A program made the position numbers and the translations under genes. DNA of 64,000 bases from contig NZ_FMXO01000018.1 of the NCBI RefSeq assembly GCF_900104215.1, forward strand, positions 1-64,000, read 5' to 3'. Below are positions 33,659 to 43,065 of this stretch, piece after piece; position 1 is the stretch's first letter, and each line of letters starts with the position of its first letter. The notes beneath the pieces are model-generated. The model had not been told where the DNA came from, made no database searches, and saw nothing but the letters and a program-made list of their open reading frames with translations. The stretch is from Desulfonatronum thiosulfatophilum. GTDB lineage: Bacteria; Desulfobacterota; Desulfovibrionia; Desulfovibrionales; Desulfonatronaceae.

Positions 33659-36600
33659 TTACACATCCAGCAGCATTTCGAGATCGTTGCGGGTGATGTT
33701 TTTCCAGACGTCCTGGCCGGGGATGATGGATTCGGCCACATTGCGTTTTTGATCCTGCAGCTTGAGAATCTTCTCCTCCACGGTGTTCTCGCAGATCATC
33801 TTATAGGCAAAGACCTGTTTGGTCTGGCCGATGCGGTGCGTCCGGTCGATGGCCTGGCTTTCCACGGCCGGGTTCCACCAGGGGTCGTAGTGGATGACGT
33901 AGTCCGCTGAAGTCAGGTTCAGTCCGGTGCCGCCGGCTTTGAGGGAAATCAGGAAGAGGCGGATTGAATCGTCGTTGTTGAATCTGTCCACCTGCTCGAA
34001 GCGGTCCTTGCTGGAGCCGTCCAGATAGGTGAAGGGAATGTCGGTGGTTTGCAGCCAGCCGCGGATGATGTGCAGCATCTGTACGAACTGGGAGAAAACC
34101 AGCACCTTGTGGCCGTCCTCGACGATCCCGGTGGTCAGATCCTTGAACGCCTCGAATTTGCCCGAAGAAATGTTCGTGCTCACACCGGGCATGTCCAACC
34201 GCAACAGTTTGGGGTGGCAGCAGATCTGGCGCAGCTTGAGCAGGGCGTCGAGAATGGACATCTGGCTCTTGGCCATGCCCTGTTCGTCGATGTTCTTCAG
34301 GACCTGGTCCTTGAGCTTTCTGGCCACGGCCGTATACAGCTCCATCTGCTCGTCTTCCAGGGCGCAGTAGTAGACGTTCTCCACCTTGGGCGGCAGATCC
34401 TTGGCCACGTCGGCCTTTTTGCGGCGGAGAATGAAAGGTTTGACCCGCAGCTTGAGCTGTTCCAGGGATTCTTCATCCCCGTCGCGGATGGGCCGGACGA
34501 ACCCGCTGTGGAAGGAATGCTGTGAGCCGAGAAAGCCCGGCATCAGGAATTCGAACAATGACCAGAGTTCCAGCAGGTTGTTCTCAATGGGCGTGCCGGA
34601 GAGGCAGAGCCGGAAGCGGGCATTGAGCCGCCGAACCGATCTGGCGGTGATGGTGTTGGGGTTCTTGATGTTCTGGGCCTCGTCCAGGATGATGCTGTTG
34701 AACTCGTACTTCATCAGCTCGTCCATGTCGCGGCGGAGCAGAGCATACGTGGTGATGACCAGATCCGATTTTTCAATCTGCTTGAACAGCGGTTCGCGGT
34801 TGATGCCGTAGATCAGCAGTCGCCGCAGCTTGGGCAGGAATTTCTGCGCTTCCCGGTCCCAGTTAGGCAGGACGGACGTGGGAACGACGATCAGGTTCGG
34901 CCCCTCGTGCTTGTTGTTGATCATATGCTGGATGAAGGCCAGGGTCTGCACGGTCTTGCCCAGACCCATCTCGTCCGCGAGAATGCCGCCGAAGCCGTAC
35001 TTGCGAAGAAAGTTGAGGTAGCTCAGCCCCTGGATCTGGTAGGGCCGCAGGTCCGCTTGCAGGTCCTTGGGTACGCTGATCTGCTCAATGCTTTCAAAAT
35101 CCTGCAGCTTGACCCGGAGTTCCTGCCAAAATCCGTCCGTGGTGGTTTCCGGAAGATCTTCCAGAATCTTGTCCAGGACCGGAGCTTCGAACTGCTTGAA
35201 CTTGTGCTTGATGGGCTTGTCCGGATCGATCCCCAGGGTTTCCAAACGATGCCCCAGGGTCTTCAGCCATGATTCCGGAAGCCTGGTGTACGACCCGTCC
35301 TTGAGCTGAACATAGCGTTTTCCCTGGGTCCAAGCTTTCCAGATCTTGTCGATGGGAACCCGCTCGCCGTCATAGTCCACGGAGATGTCCAGGTTGAACC
35401 ATTTGTCCTCGGCTTTTTCTTCCTTGGTTTCCAGAATCGCGATCACTTCGGGATTGGCCAGGCGGACCTTGTAGCGCTTCAGTCCCTGTTCTCCGAACAT
35501 GCGATATTCCTGAATCATTTCCGGATAGGCATCCAGGAGAAAGGTAATGGCGTCTTCCGGCTCCAGGAACCAAATTTCCGGGCTTCTGGCCTGGAAGTTC
35601 ATGGTGGACAGCTTGTTGATCAGCTTTGTTTCCTTCTCCTGGTCCCGGCGCAACAGGTAGGCTTTGCCTCCAACCTGGTAGCTGCCGGTCTGCAGATCCG
35701 GATTCGGCGCATCCAGGGTGACTTCGCCGTGTTCCGTAACGTAGGTGTTCTGGATCTGCAGCGTCAGGAAACTGCCTTCCTCGTCCATGAACAGTTTGGG
35801 ATCGTAGGTTGCCGGAACGAAAATCGGCTGCATCCGCTCCAGAAAATCTTCCTGATCAATCAGATCGGACGAGGGGATCTTGGTCCAGACCCGGTCCAAA
35901 AACTCGGCGATGTCGCCGTGGGGGACGATGGGGAGCTGCTCCACCAGGTCCTGGACGAGTTGGGGGTCAAGCCCGGTCTGTACGGGGAGAAACTGCTGCC
36001 GCCAGCAAACCCAGAGCGGGAACTGACCGTAAAAGTAGAGTTCCTGGCCGGAGATGGAGAAGGGGGTTTTTCCTTCCCGGCCGAGTAGCAGATCGAAATT
36101 GAGACCATCCTCGGAGAGCTTCGGCCGGACCTGCAGGCGCAGGGTCTTGCTCTCTACGCGTACCGGCTGTTCCGTGTCTTCCCAGCGTAAATAGTATTCA
36201 TTTTTGACCCCCCAGAGAAACCATGTCAAAAGGCCTTGAGGGATGTCGACACGGTGTCCGTAGTATTCCAGGTGCTGTCCGACCTGCTCCGCGATCTGCG
36301 GCAGTTCCGGCGAGAGATCGGCCCATTCAGGGTTGCGAATCAACTGTTCCAGAGTGACCGGGACCATGACCTGGGAAATGCCGGATTTGTTCTGTCGGGC
36401 TCGGAAAAAGGCCACCTGCAGCCGTTTGGGCTCGGGAAAGAACTGCATGATGAAGTATTGTTTTCCCGGTTCCGGCTCCACGTCCATGGCGAAGAATTGG
36501 CGGAACGTCTTGCGCCATTCGGTTCTCGGCTTGGGCATGTCCTCTTGATTGTCGCTTTGCAATGAGGATAGAAGATGGAGTGCCGTGGCGGCGACATGCC

Positions 36601-36895
36601 GGCAAACGCCGGAGAAGGAGTCCGGACAGTTGCAGAAATAATTCATGGTGGGATTCTTGAGGTTGATCCCGAGTTCGGCATTGTAGATTTGAAAATCGTC
36701 CGTCTGGAACTGGCCGGATATGTCCCAGTGGTCGTCCAGTTTTTTCAAGGAAATCTTGCGGGAGCCGTCTTCCGAGATGAGTGATTGTGCGCCGGAAGCG
36801 ATGTAATCCGGAATATTCTCCTGTATGAAGCGCTGCAAAGCCTGGCTGACTTCAATTTCTTCGTCTCGGTTCATTTTTGTTGTGGAATCCGTCAT
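33659..36895 (-). CDS. SNF2-family DNA-dependent ATPase with SWIM zinc finger
   Basis: A 1078-residue protein. A SWIM zinc finger (CNCPDSFSGVCRHVAA, residues 88-102) lies near the N terminus. A long middle region of unknown fold follows. The SNF2 helicase core occupies about residues 610-1070. It has Walker A ILADEMGLGKT (about 640), the DEAQ box (IILDEAQNIKNP), the LCLSGTPIENNL motif, and motifs V-VI GGTGLNLTSADYVIHYD and DRTHRIGQTKQV. Such proteins remodel protein-DNA complexes or clear stalled RNA polymerase (RapA-like). It stands alone, with no methyltransferase or nuclease partner of known defence systems adjacent. Confidence 0.9.
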   Translation of the reverse strand: MTDSTTKMNRDEEIEVSQALQRFIQENIPDYIASGAQSLISEDGSRKISLKKLDDHWDISGQFQTDDFQIYNAELGINLKNPTMNYFCNCPDSFSGVCRHVAATALHLLSSLQSDNQEDMPKPRTEWRKTFRQFFAMDVEPEPGKQYFIMQFFPEPKRLQVAFFRARQNKSGISQVMVPVTLEQLIRNPEWADLSPELPQIAEQVGQHLEYYGHRVDIPQGLLTWFLWGVKNEYYLRWEDTEQPVRVESKTLRLQVRPKLSEDGLNFDLLLGREGKTPFSISGQELYFYGQFPLWVCWRQQFLPVQTGLDPQLVQDLVEQLPIVPHGDIAEFLDRVWTKIPSSDLIDQEDFLERMQPIFVPATYDPKLFMDEEGSFLTLQIQNTYVTEHGEVTLDAPNPDLQTGSYQVGGKAYLLRRDQEKETKLINKLSTMNFQARSPEIWFLEPEDAITFLLDAYPEMIQEYRMFGEQGLKRYKVRLANPEVIAILETKEEKAEDKWFNLDISVDYDGERVPIDKIWKAWTQGKRYVQLKDGSYTRLPESWLKTLGHRLETLGIDPDKPIKHKFKQFEAPVLDKILEDLPETTTDGFWQELRVKLQDFESIEQISVPKDLQADLRPYQIQGLSYLNFLRKYGFGGILADEMGLGKTVQTLAFIQHMINNKHEGPNLIVVPTSVLPNWDREAQKFLPKLRRLLIYGINREPLFKQIEKSDLVITTYALLRRDMDELMKYEFNSIILDEAQNIKNPNTITARSVRRLNARFRLCLSGTPIENNLLELWSLFEFLMPGFLGSQHSFHSGFVRPIRDGDEESLEQLKLRVKPFILRRKKADVAKDLPPKVENVYYCALEDEQMELYTAVARKLKDQVLKNIDEQGMAKSQMSILDALLKLRQICCHPKLLRLDMPGVSTNISSGKFEAFKDLTTGIVEDGHKVLVFSQFVQMLHIIRGWLQTTDIPFTYLDGSSKDRFEQVDRFNNDDSIRLFLISLKAGGTGLNLTSADYVIHYDPWWNPAVESQAIDRTHRIGQTKQVFAYKMICENTVEEKILKLQDQKRNVAESIIPGQDVWKNITRNDLEMLLDV

Positions 36896-37260
36896 AACCT
36901 TGATGTTCCTTGTAAAATTTCGATCATGCCGTAATCAGTCGATCAAGGCTCTGATTCGAGAATTGGTCCATTTAATCAAATCCTCGGATTCTCGCAAGAG
37001 GCATAAGAATTTTTGCAAAGCTGATGGTGCGTTACTCTTTTCTCGGAGCAACTGATCGGAGTTGGTGCAATACTGTTTCGTAGGTTTTCGTTTGTTACAG
37101 GCAGTAACTATTCAGCACATCCTGTTTGGTCTGTCGTTAGCTATAGATTCCGGCTTTCGCCGGAATGATTTACCGAAAGATTCATTTTCAGTCATACCGG
37201 CGAAAGCTGGTATCCAGATTTTTTTCCCAATTTTGCTGAATAGCTACAACAGGCAATACA
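36896..37260. other. Intergenic region upstream of rel containing paired palindromes
   Basis: This 365-base stretch separates the divergent SNF2 and rel genes. It contains two REP-like hairpins in opposite orientation (37147-37166 and 37194-37213). A promoter for rel was not pinned down by eye. Open frames here are short and cross the palindromes. Confidence 0.5.
37147..37213. repeat. Pair of inverted REP-like elements (CCGGCGAAAGCCGG type)
   Basis: ATTCCGGCTTTCGCCGGAAT (37147-37166) is a hairpin with an 8-bp stem. ATACCGGCGAAAGCTGGTAT (37194-37213) is the same element in the opposite orientation with two or three changes. The wider context GTCATACC...GTATCCAGA matches the common bacterial TCATTCCGGCGAAAGCCGGAATCCAG repeat. 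The two together form a BIME-like unit that could fold into a larger structure. Confidence 0.8.
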
Positions 37261-39408
37261 ATGATTCGCATCCATGAAATACTGGACAAAGTGTCCGGCT
37301 ACATGTCCGAAGAGGACATGAACGTGATTCAGAAGGCGTATGTTTTTTCCGCCGCGGCGCATGCCGGGCAGACGCGCCTCTCCGGCGAGCCGTACCTTTT
37401 CCATCCTCTTGAAGTCGCCAACTCTCTTGCTGAAATGAAGCTGGACAGGGCTTCCATTGCCGCCGGCCTGCTCCATGACACCGTGGAGGACACCAAGGTC
37501 ACGGTGAAGGAAATAGCCACGGAATTCGGGGACGACGTGGCGAAAATCGTCGCCGGAACCACCAAGATCAGCAAGATGAGCTTTCATTCCAAGGAGGAAG
37601 CCCAGGCCGAGAATATCCGGAAAATGATCCTGGCCATGGCCGACGACATCCGGGTCCTAATGGTCAAGTTGGCGGATCGACTGCACAACATGCGCACCCT
37701 GGAGTTTCAGAAGAACATCAAGCAGCGACTGATCGCCAAGGAAACCCTGGACATTTACGCGCCATTGGCCAACAGGCTGGGACTGTACCGGGTCAAGGTT
37801 CAGCTGGAAGATCTCAGCTTACGGTATCTGAAACCCGACATCTATCAGCAAATTGCCAACGGCGTCCAGCAACATCAAAGCGTGGGGCAGGAATATATCA
37901 GCAAAGTTCACTCCATGATTGAGGAATTGTTGCGGACCAACAAGATATCCGGCCGGGTCAAGGGGAGAATCAAGCATATTTACAGCATCTACCACAAGAT
38001 GCTTCAGCAGGGCCTGAACCTGGATCAGGTGTATGACCTGATCGCGTTCCGGACCATCGTGGGATCCATCAAGGACTGTTATGCCGTCCTGGGACTTGTC
38101 CATTCCTTGTGGAAGCCGGTACCCGGTCGATTCAAGGACTACATCTCCATGCCCAAGAAGAACATGTATCAGAGCCTGCATACAACCGTCTTCGGGCCGG
38201 ATGGAGAACGCATCGAGATACAAATCCGCACCGAAGACATGAACCGTCTTGCGGAGTACGGGGTTGCCGCTCACTGGCAATACAAGGAGGGGAGCAAGAG
38301 CAAGGACCGGGATGCGGACCGCTTTTCCTGGCTACGCCAGATTCTGGATTGGCAGCAGGATCTCGATAATCCCCGCGAATTCATGGCCTCTTTGCGCATC
38401 GACCTTTTTCAGGACGAGGTGTACGTCTTCACGCCCCGAGGCGATGTGAAAGAATTGCCCGAAGGCGCCACGCCCGTGGATTTCGCCTATCTGGTGCATA
38501 CCGAAGTGGGCAACCACTGTAACGGGGCCCGGGTCAACGGTCGGCTGGTGCCGTTATCCACTCCGCTGCACAACGGCGACACGGTGGAGATCATCACCGA
38601 CCTTGGGCGCCATCCCAGCAAGGACTGGCTGAAGTTCGTCAAGACGGCCAAGGCCAAAGCCAGGATCAAGCACTGGGTCCGGACGGAGGAGCGGGACAGA
38701 AGCATTGCCTTTGCCCGGGAGATTCTGGAAAAGGAAGGGCGCAAGGTCGGCGTGAACATGGCCAAGGCCCTGAAGGACGGACGATTCGACAAGGTAGTGG
38801 AGGAATTGTCCTTCAAAACCCGCGAGGATCTCTTGACCGCCGTGGGCTATGCCCGACTGACGCCCAGGCAGGTGTTGCACCGGATGCTGCCTGCTGAGCA
38901 GCAAACTCCCGAGGTGCGGAGCGAGGCGACTGTTCCGGCTCACGAGCCGTCCAAGTCGATCAAGTCCAGGGGGATCAGCATCAAGGGTGTGGATGATGTC
39001 CTGGTCCAGTTTGCCAAGTGCTGCAACCCTCTGCCAGGGGATCCGATTGTCGGGTTCATCAGCCGGGGTCGCGGAGCCATCGTGCATACGGTTGATTGTC
39101 CAAACGTTGCCTACCTGGAACCGGAACGGATGCTGGACGTCTTCTGGGAAGGTGAGCCGGCGAAATCCTTCCCGGCAAAGATACGGATCATCTGCCGGAA
39201 CGCTCCCGGCGTACTCGGAGAAATCAGCATGCTCATGGCCAAGGAAGCCATGAATATCGATTCCGGATCATTCAGCTCCAGACCGGACGGCAAAACGGAG
39301 ATGCTGTTTTACGTAGAGGTTCGGGACTCCGCCCACCTGTACGGCGTGATCGAAAAGATCAGCAAGCTGGATTCGGTGGTTGAGGTGATCCGGCTGACGG
39401 AGCAGTGA
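37261..39408 (+). CDS. rel: Bifunctional (p)ppGpp synthetase/hydrolase (Rel/SpoT family)
   Basis: A 715-residue stringent-response enzyme. The N-terminal HD hydrolase domain is intact, with H48 and the HDxxED motif H72-D73 and E76-D77. The synthetase domain shows GRFKDYISMPKKNMYQSLHT and AEYGVAAHW. TGS (VYVFTPRGDVKELPEGATPVDFAY), a zinc-finger-like region (VQFAKCCNPLPGDPI) and an ACT domain follow. Since both active sites look intact, it should make and degrade (p)ppGpp. The ATG has little upstream ribosome signal. The gene has its own transcription unit. Confidence 0.93.
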   Translation: MIRIHEILDKVSGYMSEEDMNVIQKAYVFSAAAHAGQTRLSGEPYLFHPLEVANSLAEMKLDRASIAAGLLHDTVEDTKVTVKEIATEFGDDVAKIVAGTTKISKMSFHSKEEAQAENIRKMILAMADDIRVLMVKLADRLHNMRTLEFQKNIKQRLIAKETLDIYAPLANRLGLYRVKVQLEDLSLRYLKPDIYQQIANGVQQHQSVGQEYISKVHSMIEELLRTNKISGRVKGRIKHIYSIYHKMLQQGLNLDQVYDLIAFRTIVGSIKDCYAVLGLVHSLWKPVPGRFKDYISMPKKNMYQSLHTTVFGPDGERIEIQIRTEDMNRLAEYGVAAHWQYKEGSKSKDRDADRFSWLRQILDWQQDLDNPREFMASLRIDLFQDEVYVFTPRGDVKELPEGATPVDFAYLVHTEVGNHCNGARVNGRLVPLSTPLHNGDTVEIITDLGRHPSKDWLKFVKTAKAKARIKHWVRTEERDRSIAFAREILEKEGRKVGVNMAKALKDGRFDKVVEELSFKTREDLLTAVGYARLTPRQVLHRMLPAEQQTPEVRSEATVPAHEPSKSIKSRGISIKGVDDVLVQFAKCCNPLPGDPIVGFISRGRGAIVHTVDCPNVAYLEPERMLDVFWEGEPAKSFPAKIRIICRNAPGVLGEISMLMAKEAMNIDSGSFSSRPDGKTEMLFYVEVRDSAHLYGVIEKISKLDSVVEVIRLTEQ

Positions 39409-39417
39409 CGGAAGACT

Positions 39418-40029
39418 TCAGATGTCGCGGAGAGCGTTGTAGTCTTCAGGCGAATCGATGTCTCGGAGCACGCCGGGATCGTCTACCTGCACCAGCCGCA
39501 ACATCGCGTCAGGATGGTTCAGGACGCAACGTGCTCCCGTATCGCCCTGCAGGTTCATGACCCGCGAAAACCAGGTTCGGGGAATGCAGACGGGATTGCC
39601 TCGCTTTCCTTCATGACATGGGGCGATAAAGCTATCAGGATGATTGCGGAACATCGCGGCCAGTGCTGCCGAAGTATTGCTGCGAATCAAAGGCTGATCC
39701 CCCAGGAAAACAAGAACCCCGGCTACGTCAGGTTCAAGAGCGGCCAGTCCGGCCCGCAAACTCCTGGACTGCCCTTCATGCCAGTCGTGGGCGTGGACGA
39801 TTCGCAGGCGCGCATTGATTCCGTTCAGTGTCGACGTGACCTGTCGTGCGTTGCAGCCCACCACCGCCAGAACCGGATCGCAGACCACCAGGGCCTTGCG
39901 GACTACGTGGGAGAGCAGGGGCACGTCTCTGAACGGCAAAAGCAGCTTGGTTCCCTCCGCGCCGCCCATGCGCCGTCCAGCCCCGGCCGCCAGGATGACC
40001 CCGGCAATCTTGATTTTTATCTCCGCCAT
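39418..40029 (-). CDS. MocA-like nucleotidyltransferase (molybdopterin cytidylyltransferase family)
   Basis: A 203-residue NTP transferase of the MobA/MocA type. The N terminus IAGVILAAGAGRRMGG with GTKLLLPF is the nucleotide-binding signature, and LVFLGDQPLI is the metal-binding motif. MocA attaches CMP to molybdopterin for xanthine-oxidase-type enzymes. Related proteins such as PucB act with purine or hydantoin catabolic enzymes, which fits the adjacent divergent dihydropyrimidinase. The start ATG 40029 (MAEIKIKIAG) is preferred over an upstream in-frame ATG at 40089 that would overlap the divergent gene's start. Confidence 0.8.
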   Translation of the reverse strand: MAEIKIKIAGVILAAGAGRRMGGAEGTKLLLPFRDVPLLSHVVRKALVVCDPVLAVVGCNARQVTSTLNGINARLRIVHAHDWHEGQSRSLRAGLAALEPDVAGVLVFLGDQPLIRSNTSAALAAMFRNHPDSFIAPCHEGKRGNPVCIPRTWFSRVMNLQGDTGARCVLNHPDAMLRLVQVDDPGVLRDIDSPEDYNALRDI

Positions 40030-40089
40030 TTTTGATTCCAGCAGCAGTCGTTGCCATATTCCTTGTTCGCAAACGCATTGGAGCCGCAA

Positions 40090-41556
40090 ATGAGTCTGTT
40101 GATCCGTGGAGCAACCGTGGTCAACGCGGATTGCTCAGCACTGGCTGACATTTACATCCGCAACGGTAAAATTGCTGCCGTGGGACCAGATCTTGACGTT
40201 TTGCCGGAAACCAAAGTGGTCGATGCCGGAGGGGTGCTGGCCCTGCCCGGGGGCATTGATCCGCATACCCATCTGGACATGCCTATTGCCGGGACTCGTA
40301 CGGCCGATAATTTTGAGCAGGGCGGACGGGCTGCCCTGGCCGGCGGAACCACCATGGTCGTCGATTTCGTCATTCCCCGCCAGGGCCAGTCCTTTCTGGA
40401 GGCGCATAACCGCTGGATGGGCTTTGCCCGGTCTGCTACCTGCGACTACTCGTTTCACATGGCCGTGACCTGGTTTGACGAGAGCGTGGCCCAGGAAATG
40501 GGTGTCCTGACCCGGGAGCGCGGAGTCAATTCCTTCAAGCACTACATGGCCTACAAGGGCACGGTGATGCTCGACCCGGAGCGGATGCTGGACAGTTTTG
40601 TCCGGGCCGCGGAACTGGGCTGCCTCTGCACCGTGCATGCGGAAAATGCCGAAATCATCCCTTTTTTGCAACGCAGGCTTCTGGCCAGGGGGATGAACCA
40701 CCCCAGGGCACATCCCCTGTGCCACCCGGCCTACGGAGAGGCCGAGGCGACGCAGCGGGCCATTGCCCTGGCCGAGGCGGCCAACGTGCCGCTGTATGTC
40801 GTGCATCTTTCCTGTTCCCAGGCTCTGGATGCTGTTGTGGCGGCCAGAAATCGAGGGCTGCCCGTGTTTGCGGAATGTCTGGGCGGTCATCTGGCCGTGG
40901 ACGAGGCGGTCTATGAACAGGAAGATCCGGCTCAGGCGGCGCGCTTCGTCATGAGTCCGCCTTTCCGGTCGGCCCGGGACCGGGCTGCTCTGTGGGAAGG
41001 GCTGGCCACCGGCAGCATCCAGGTCGTGGCCAGCGACAACTGCTCCTTCACGGATGCCCAGCGGGCGGACGCTCTGACGGACTTCAGCAGACTGCTCAAC
41101 GGAACACCGGGGCTGGAAGACCGGATGCGGGTGGTCTGGGACGGCGGGGTGGCCGGCGGCCGCCTGACCCCGGAGCAGTTCGTGGCCGTGACCTCCGCCA
41201 ATGCGGCCCGCATCTTCAATATCTATCCGCGCAAGGGGTGTATCCGGCCGGGAGCCGACGCGGACATCGTTCTTTGGGACCCTGACGCCTTATACACGGT
41301 CAGCGCCCGGAACCATCATCATGCCGTGGATTTCAGCGTCTTCGAAGGCATGACCTTCCGGGGTGCTCCCGTGGCGACCTACCTCGCCGGGAAGGAAGTG
41401 TTCCGGGATGGACAGGTCACCGCCGAGCCTGGCATCGGTCGCCACATCCCACGACCTGTATTCGGCTCCGACTTCAGGACCATTCTCGAGATGCTCAGAA
41501 GCAGTTTCCATAACAAAAAACGATACAACGACTTACCTGAGATTCGACATCCCTAA
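40090..41556 (+). CDS. hydA: Dihydropyrimidinase / D-hydantoinase
   Basis: A 488-residue amidohydrolase that opens dihydropyrimidine or hydantoin rings. Metal ligands include the HTH motif (His59, His61), the carboxylated Lys150 in NSFKHYMAYKG, histidines in VHAENAEI and YVVHLSCSQALD, and the aspartate in VASDNCSF. In many family members this last motif is SDHCPF or TDHC. Length is normal. The ATG at 40090 follows GGAG with 6-base spacing. The ATG at 40051 is not supported. It is divergent from the MocA-like gene. No transporter or carbamoylase is adjacent. Confidence 0.9.
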   Translation: MSLLIRGATVVNADCSALADIYIRNGKIAAVGPDLDVLPETKVVDAGGVLALPGGIDPHTHLDMPIAGTRTADNFEQGGRAALAGGTTMVVDFVIPRQGQSFLEAHNRWMGFARSATCDYSFHMAVTWFDESVAQEMGVLTRERGVNSFKHYMAYKGTVMLDPERMLDSFVRAAELGCLCTVHAENAEIIPFLQRRLLARGMNHPRAHPLCHPAYGEAEATQRAIALAEAANVPLYVVHLSCSQALDAVVAARNRGLPVFAECLGGHLAVDEAVYEQEDPAQAARFVMSPPFRSARDRAALWEGLATGSIQVVASDNCSFTDAQRADALTDFSRLLNGTPGLEDRMRVVWDGGVAGGRLTPEQFVAVTSANAARIFNIYPRKGCIRPGADADIVLWDPDALYTVSARNHHHAVDFSVFEGMTFRGAPVATYLAGKEVFRDGQVTAEPGIGRHIPRPVFGSDFRTILEMLRSSFHNKKRYNDLPEIRHP

Positions 41557-41757
41557 TTTTGCCGACTCTCTCGGGACGTTGAACTGTCATCCCGCCCTTG
41601 GGGCCTGCACCTGTTTTTAATGACGTCACCTTGTCACGAGAGAAAAAAGACCTATTCATGAACTTCCATGAGAATCAGCCAATGTGGCTTTGTGATCATC
41701 GTGCTCGTCACGATGCAACCTTTGAACCCAATGCACGGGTGAGCAAAGAAGGAGAAA

Positions 41758-42966
41758 GTGGCAAGAATTCATGAACAGAGTTTGATTTCGTTGGATATGG
41801 AACTGGCGTGGCAGAGTCGGGAGGCCAGGCATAGGGAGCGGTATTTGTCCAGGCGCATCAATCTGTGGCGGGACATCTTTCCGCCGCGGATGCGAGAGGC
41901 TTTGCTGAACAGGGAAACTGGCGGCATAGTCCGCCTGGAGTACGGAGCCGGGGAAGCCGTTCCCGGCTATGATCCGAAGCTTGTTCACCGGGTACCCCGC
42001 TCCCAGTTTGCGCGTCAAGAGATCCGCGGCCGCGTGATTTCTCCGCTGAAAGGCCGCCATTATCCGAAGGGCATGCTGGGAAGTTTGCCCGGAGTATTTC
42101 CTCAGAATTGCCTGCCCGGCCGGATCATCGATCTGGATGACGCAACCATGACCGTTGACCTGAATCATCCCCTGGCCCGATACAACCTGTCAGTGCAAGC
42201 CAAGATCCTGGACGTGGCGGACAAGGTGACCGAAACAGGCGGTCGCCTGACCTGTTGGATGGAAGAGTGGGCGGATAACGGTCCTGGCATGCAGGCCAGA
42301 CATCAGAGCCAGCCGACGCAGTTCGGCATACCGGACGGCATGCGCCGCAAGGACGAAACCGACGACGGCCGTTTTTACAGGGAGCCACGAATGGTCGGCC
42401 ACCTGGACAGCCAGGCCAGCGAATTTCTGAAAGGACTCTATGCTGATGCGCTTCCGGAGCAGGCCAAGGTTCTGGACTTGATGAGCAGCATGCAGTCCCA
42501 TATGCCTGACAATCCAGCCCTGCACGTGACCGGCCTCGGGATGAACGCCGCGGAGATGAGTGCCAATCCCCGGCTTGCAGAGCAGCTCGTCCACGACCTG
42601 AACGCGGACCCGGTCCTGCCCTTTGCGGACGGAAGTTTCGATGCCGTTGTCTGCAGCCTGTCCATTGAATATCTGGTCCGCCCCCAAGAGGTGCTGAACG
42701 AGTGCGCTCGGGTGCTTCGACCCGGCGGGAAACTGCTTGTGGGTTTCTCAAATCGCTGGTTTCCGGACAAGGCCATGTCCATGTGGATGGACCTGCATGA
42801 ATTTGAACGAATGGGCCTCGTCTTGGATTATTTTCTTGGCACCCAGGCCTTTCAGGACCTCCAGACCGTCAGCATCCGGAACTGGTGGCGGCCCGAAGAT
42901 GATCCGCACATCAACACCACGAGCACCAGCGACCCGGTCTATGTGGTCATGGGCACGAAAAGCTGA
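41758..42966 (+). CDS. FKBP/SlyD-like domain fused to class I SAM methyltransferase
   Basis: A 402-residue two-part protein. Residues about 30-165 resemble the FKBP/SlyD peptidyl-prolyl isomerase domain, with KGMLGSLPGVFPQN and the VDLNHPLARYNLSVQAKILDV strand typical of SlyD-type proteins. Residues about 215-400 form a type-11 methyltransferase, with VLDLMSSMQSHMP, LPFADGSFDAVVCSLSIEYL and ARVLRPGGKLLVGFSNRW. The usual SAM GxGxG loop is replaced by LDLMSSMQS. The start is GTG 41758 behind AAGGAG. A possible internal ATG at 41797 lacks a ribosome site. The substrate is unknown. Confidence 0.75.
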   Translation: MARIHEQSLISLDMELAWQSREARHRERYLSRRINLWRDIFPPRMREALLNRETGGIVRLEYGAGEAVPGYDPKLVHRVPRSQFARQEIRGRVISPLKGRHYPKGMLGSLPGVFPQNCLPGRIIDLDDATMTVDLNHPLARYNLSVQAKILDVADKVTETGGRLTCWMEEWADNGPGMQARHQSQPTQFGIPDGMRRKDETDDGRFYREPRMVGHLDSQASEFLKGLYADALPEQAKVLDLMSSMQSHMPDNPALHVTGLGMNAAEMSANPRLAEQLVHDLNADPVLPFADGSFDAVVCSLSIEYLVRPQEVLNECARVLRPGGKLLVGFSNRWFPDKAMSMWMDLHEFERMGLVLDYFLGTQAFQDLQTVSIRNWWRPEDDPHINTTSTSDPVYVVMGTKS

Positions 42967-43028
42967 TGGCCCAAGGCGAACTGATGGAAGAGTCGGCACG
43001 GCTTTCGACATTGCCGAGGCAAATAAAC

Positions 43029-43043
43029 GGGGGCCAAGCCCCC
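43029..43043. terminator. GC-rich hairpin between convergent genes
   Basis: GGGGGC (43029-43034) pairs with GCCCCC (43038-43043). On the minus strand the stem is followed by GTTTATTT, so it is a plausible terminator for the paaK transcript. It lies 63 bases after the methyltransferase stop and 23 bases after the paaK stop. Confidence 0.6.
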
Positions 43044-43065
43044 GGCCTCGGCGTGTCACTCACCC

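Noticed and set aside
33659-36895. SNF2 protein as part of a DISARM- or BREX-like defence island
   Set aside because: No methyltransferase, phospholipase D, DUF1998 or phosphatase partner gene is adjacent; neighbours are housekeeping genes.
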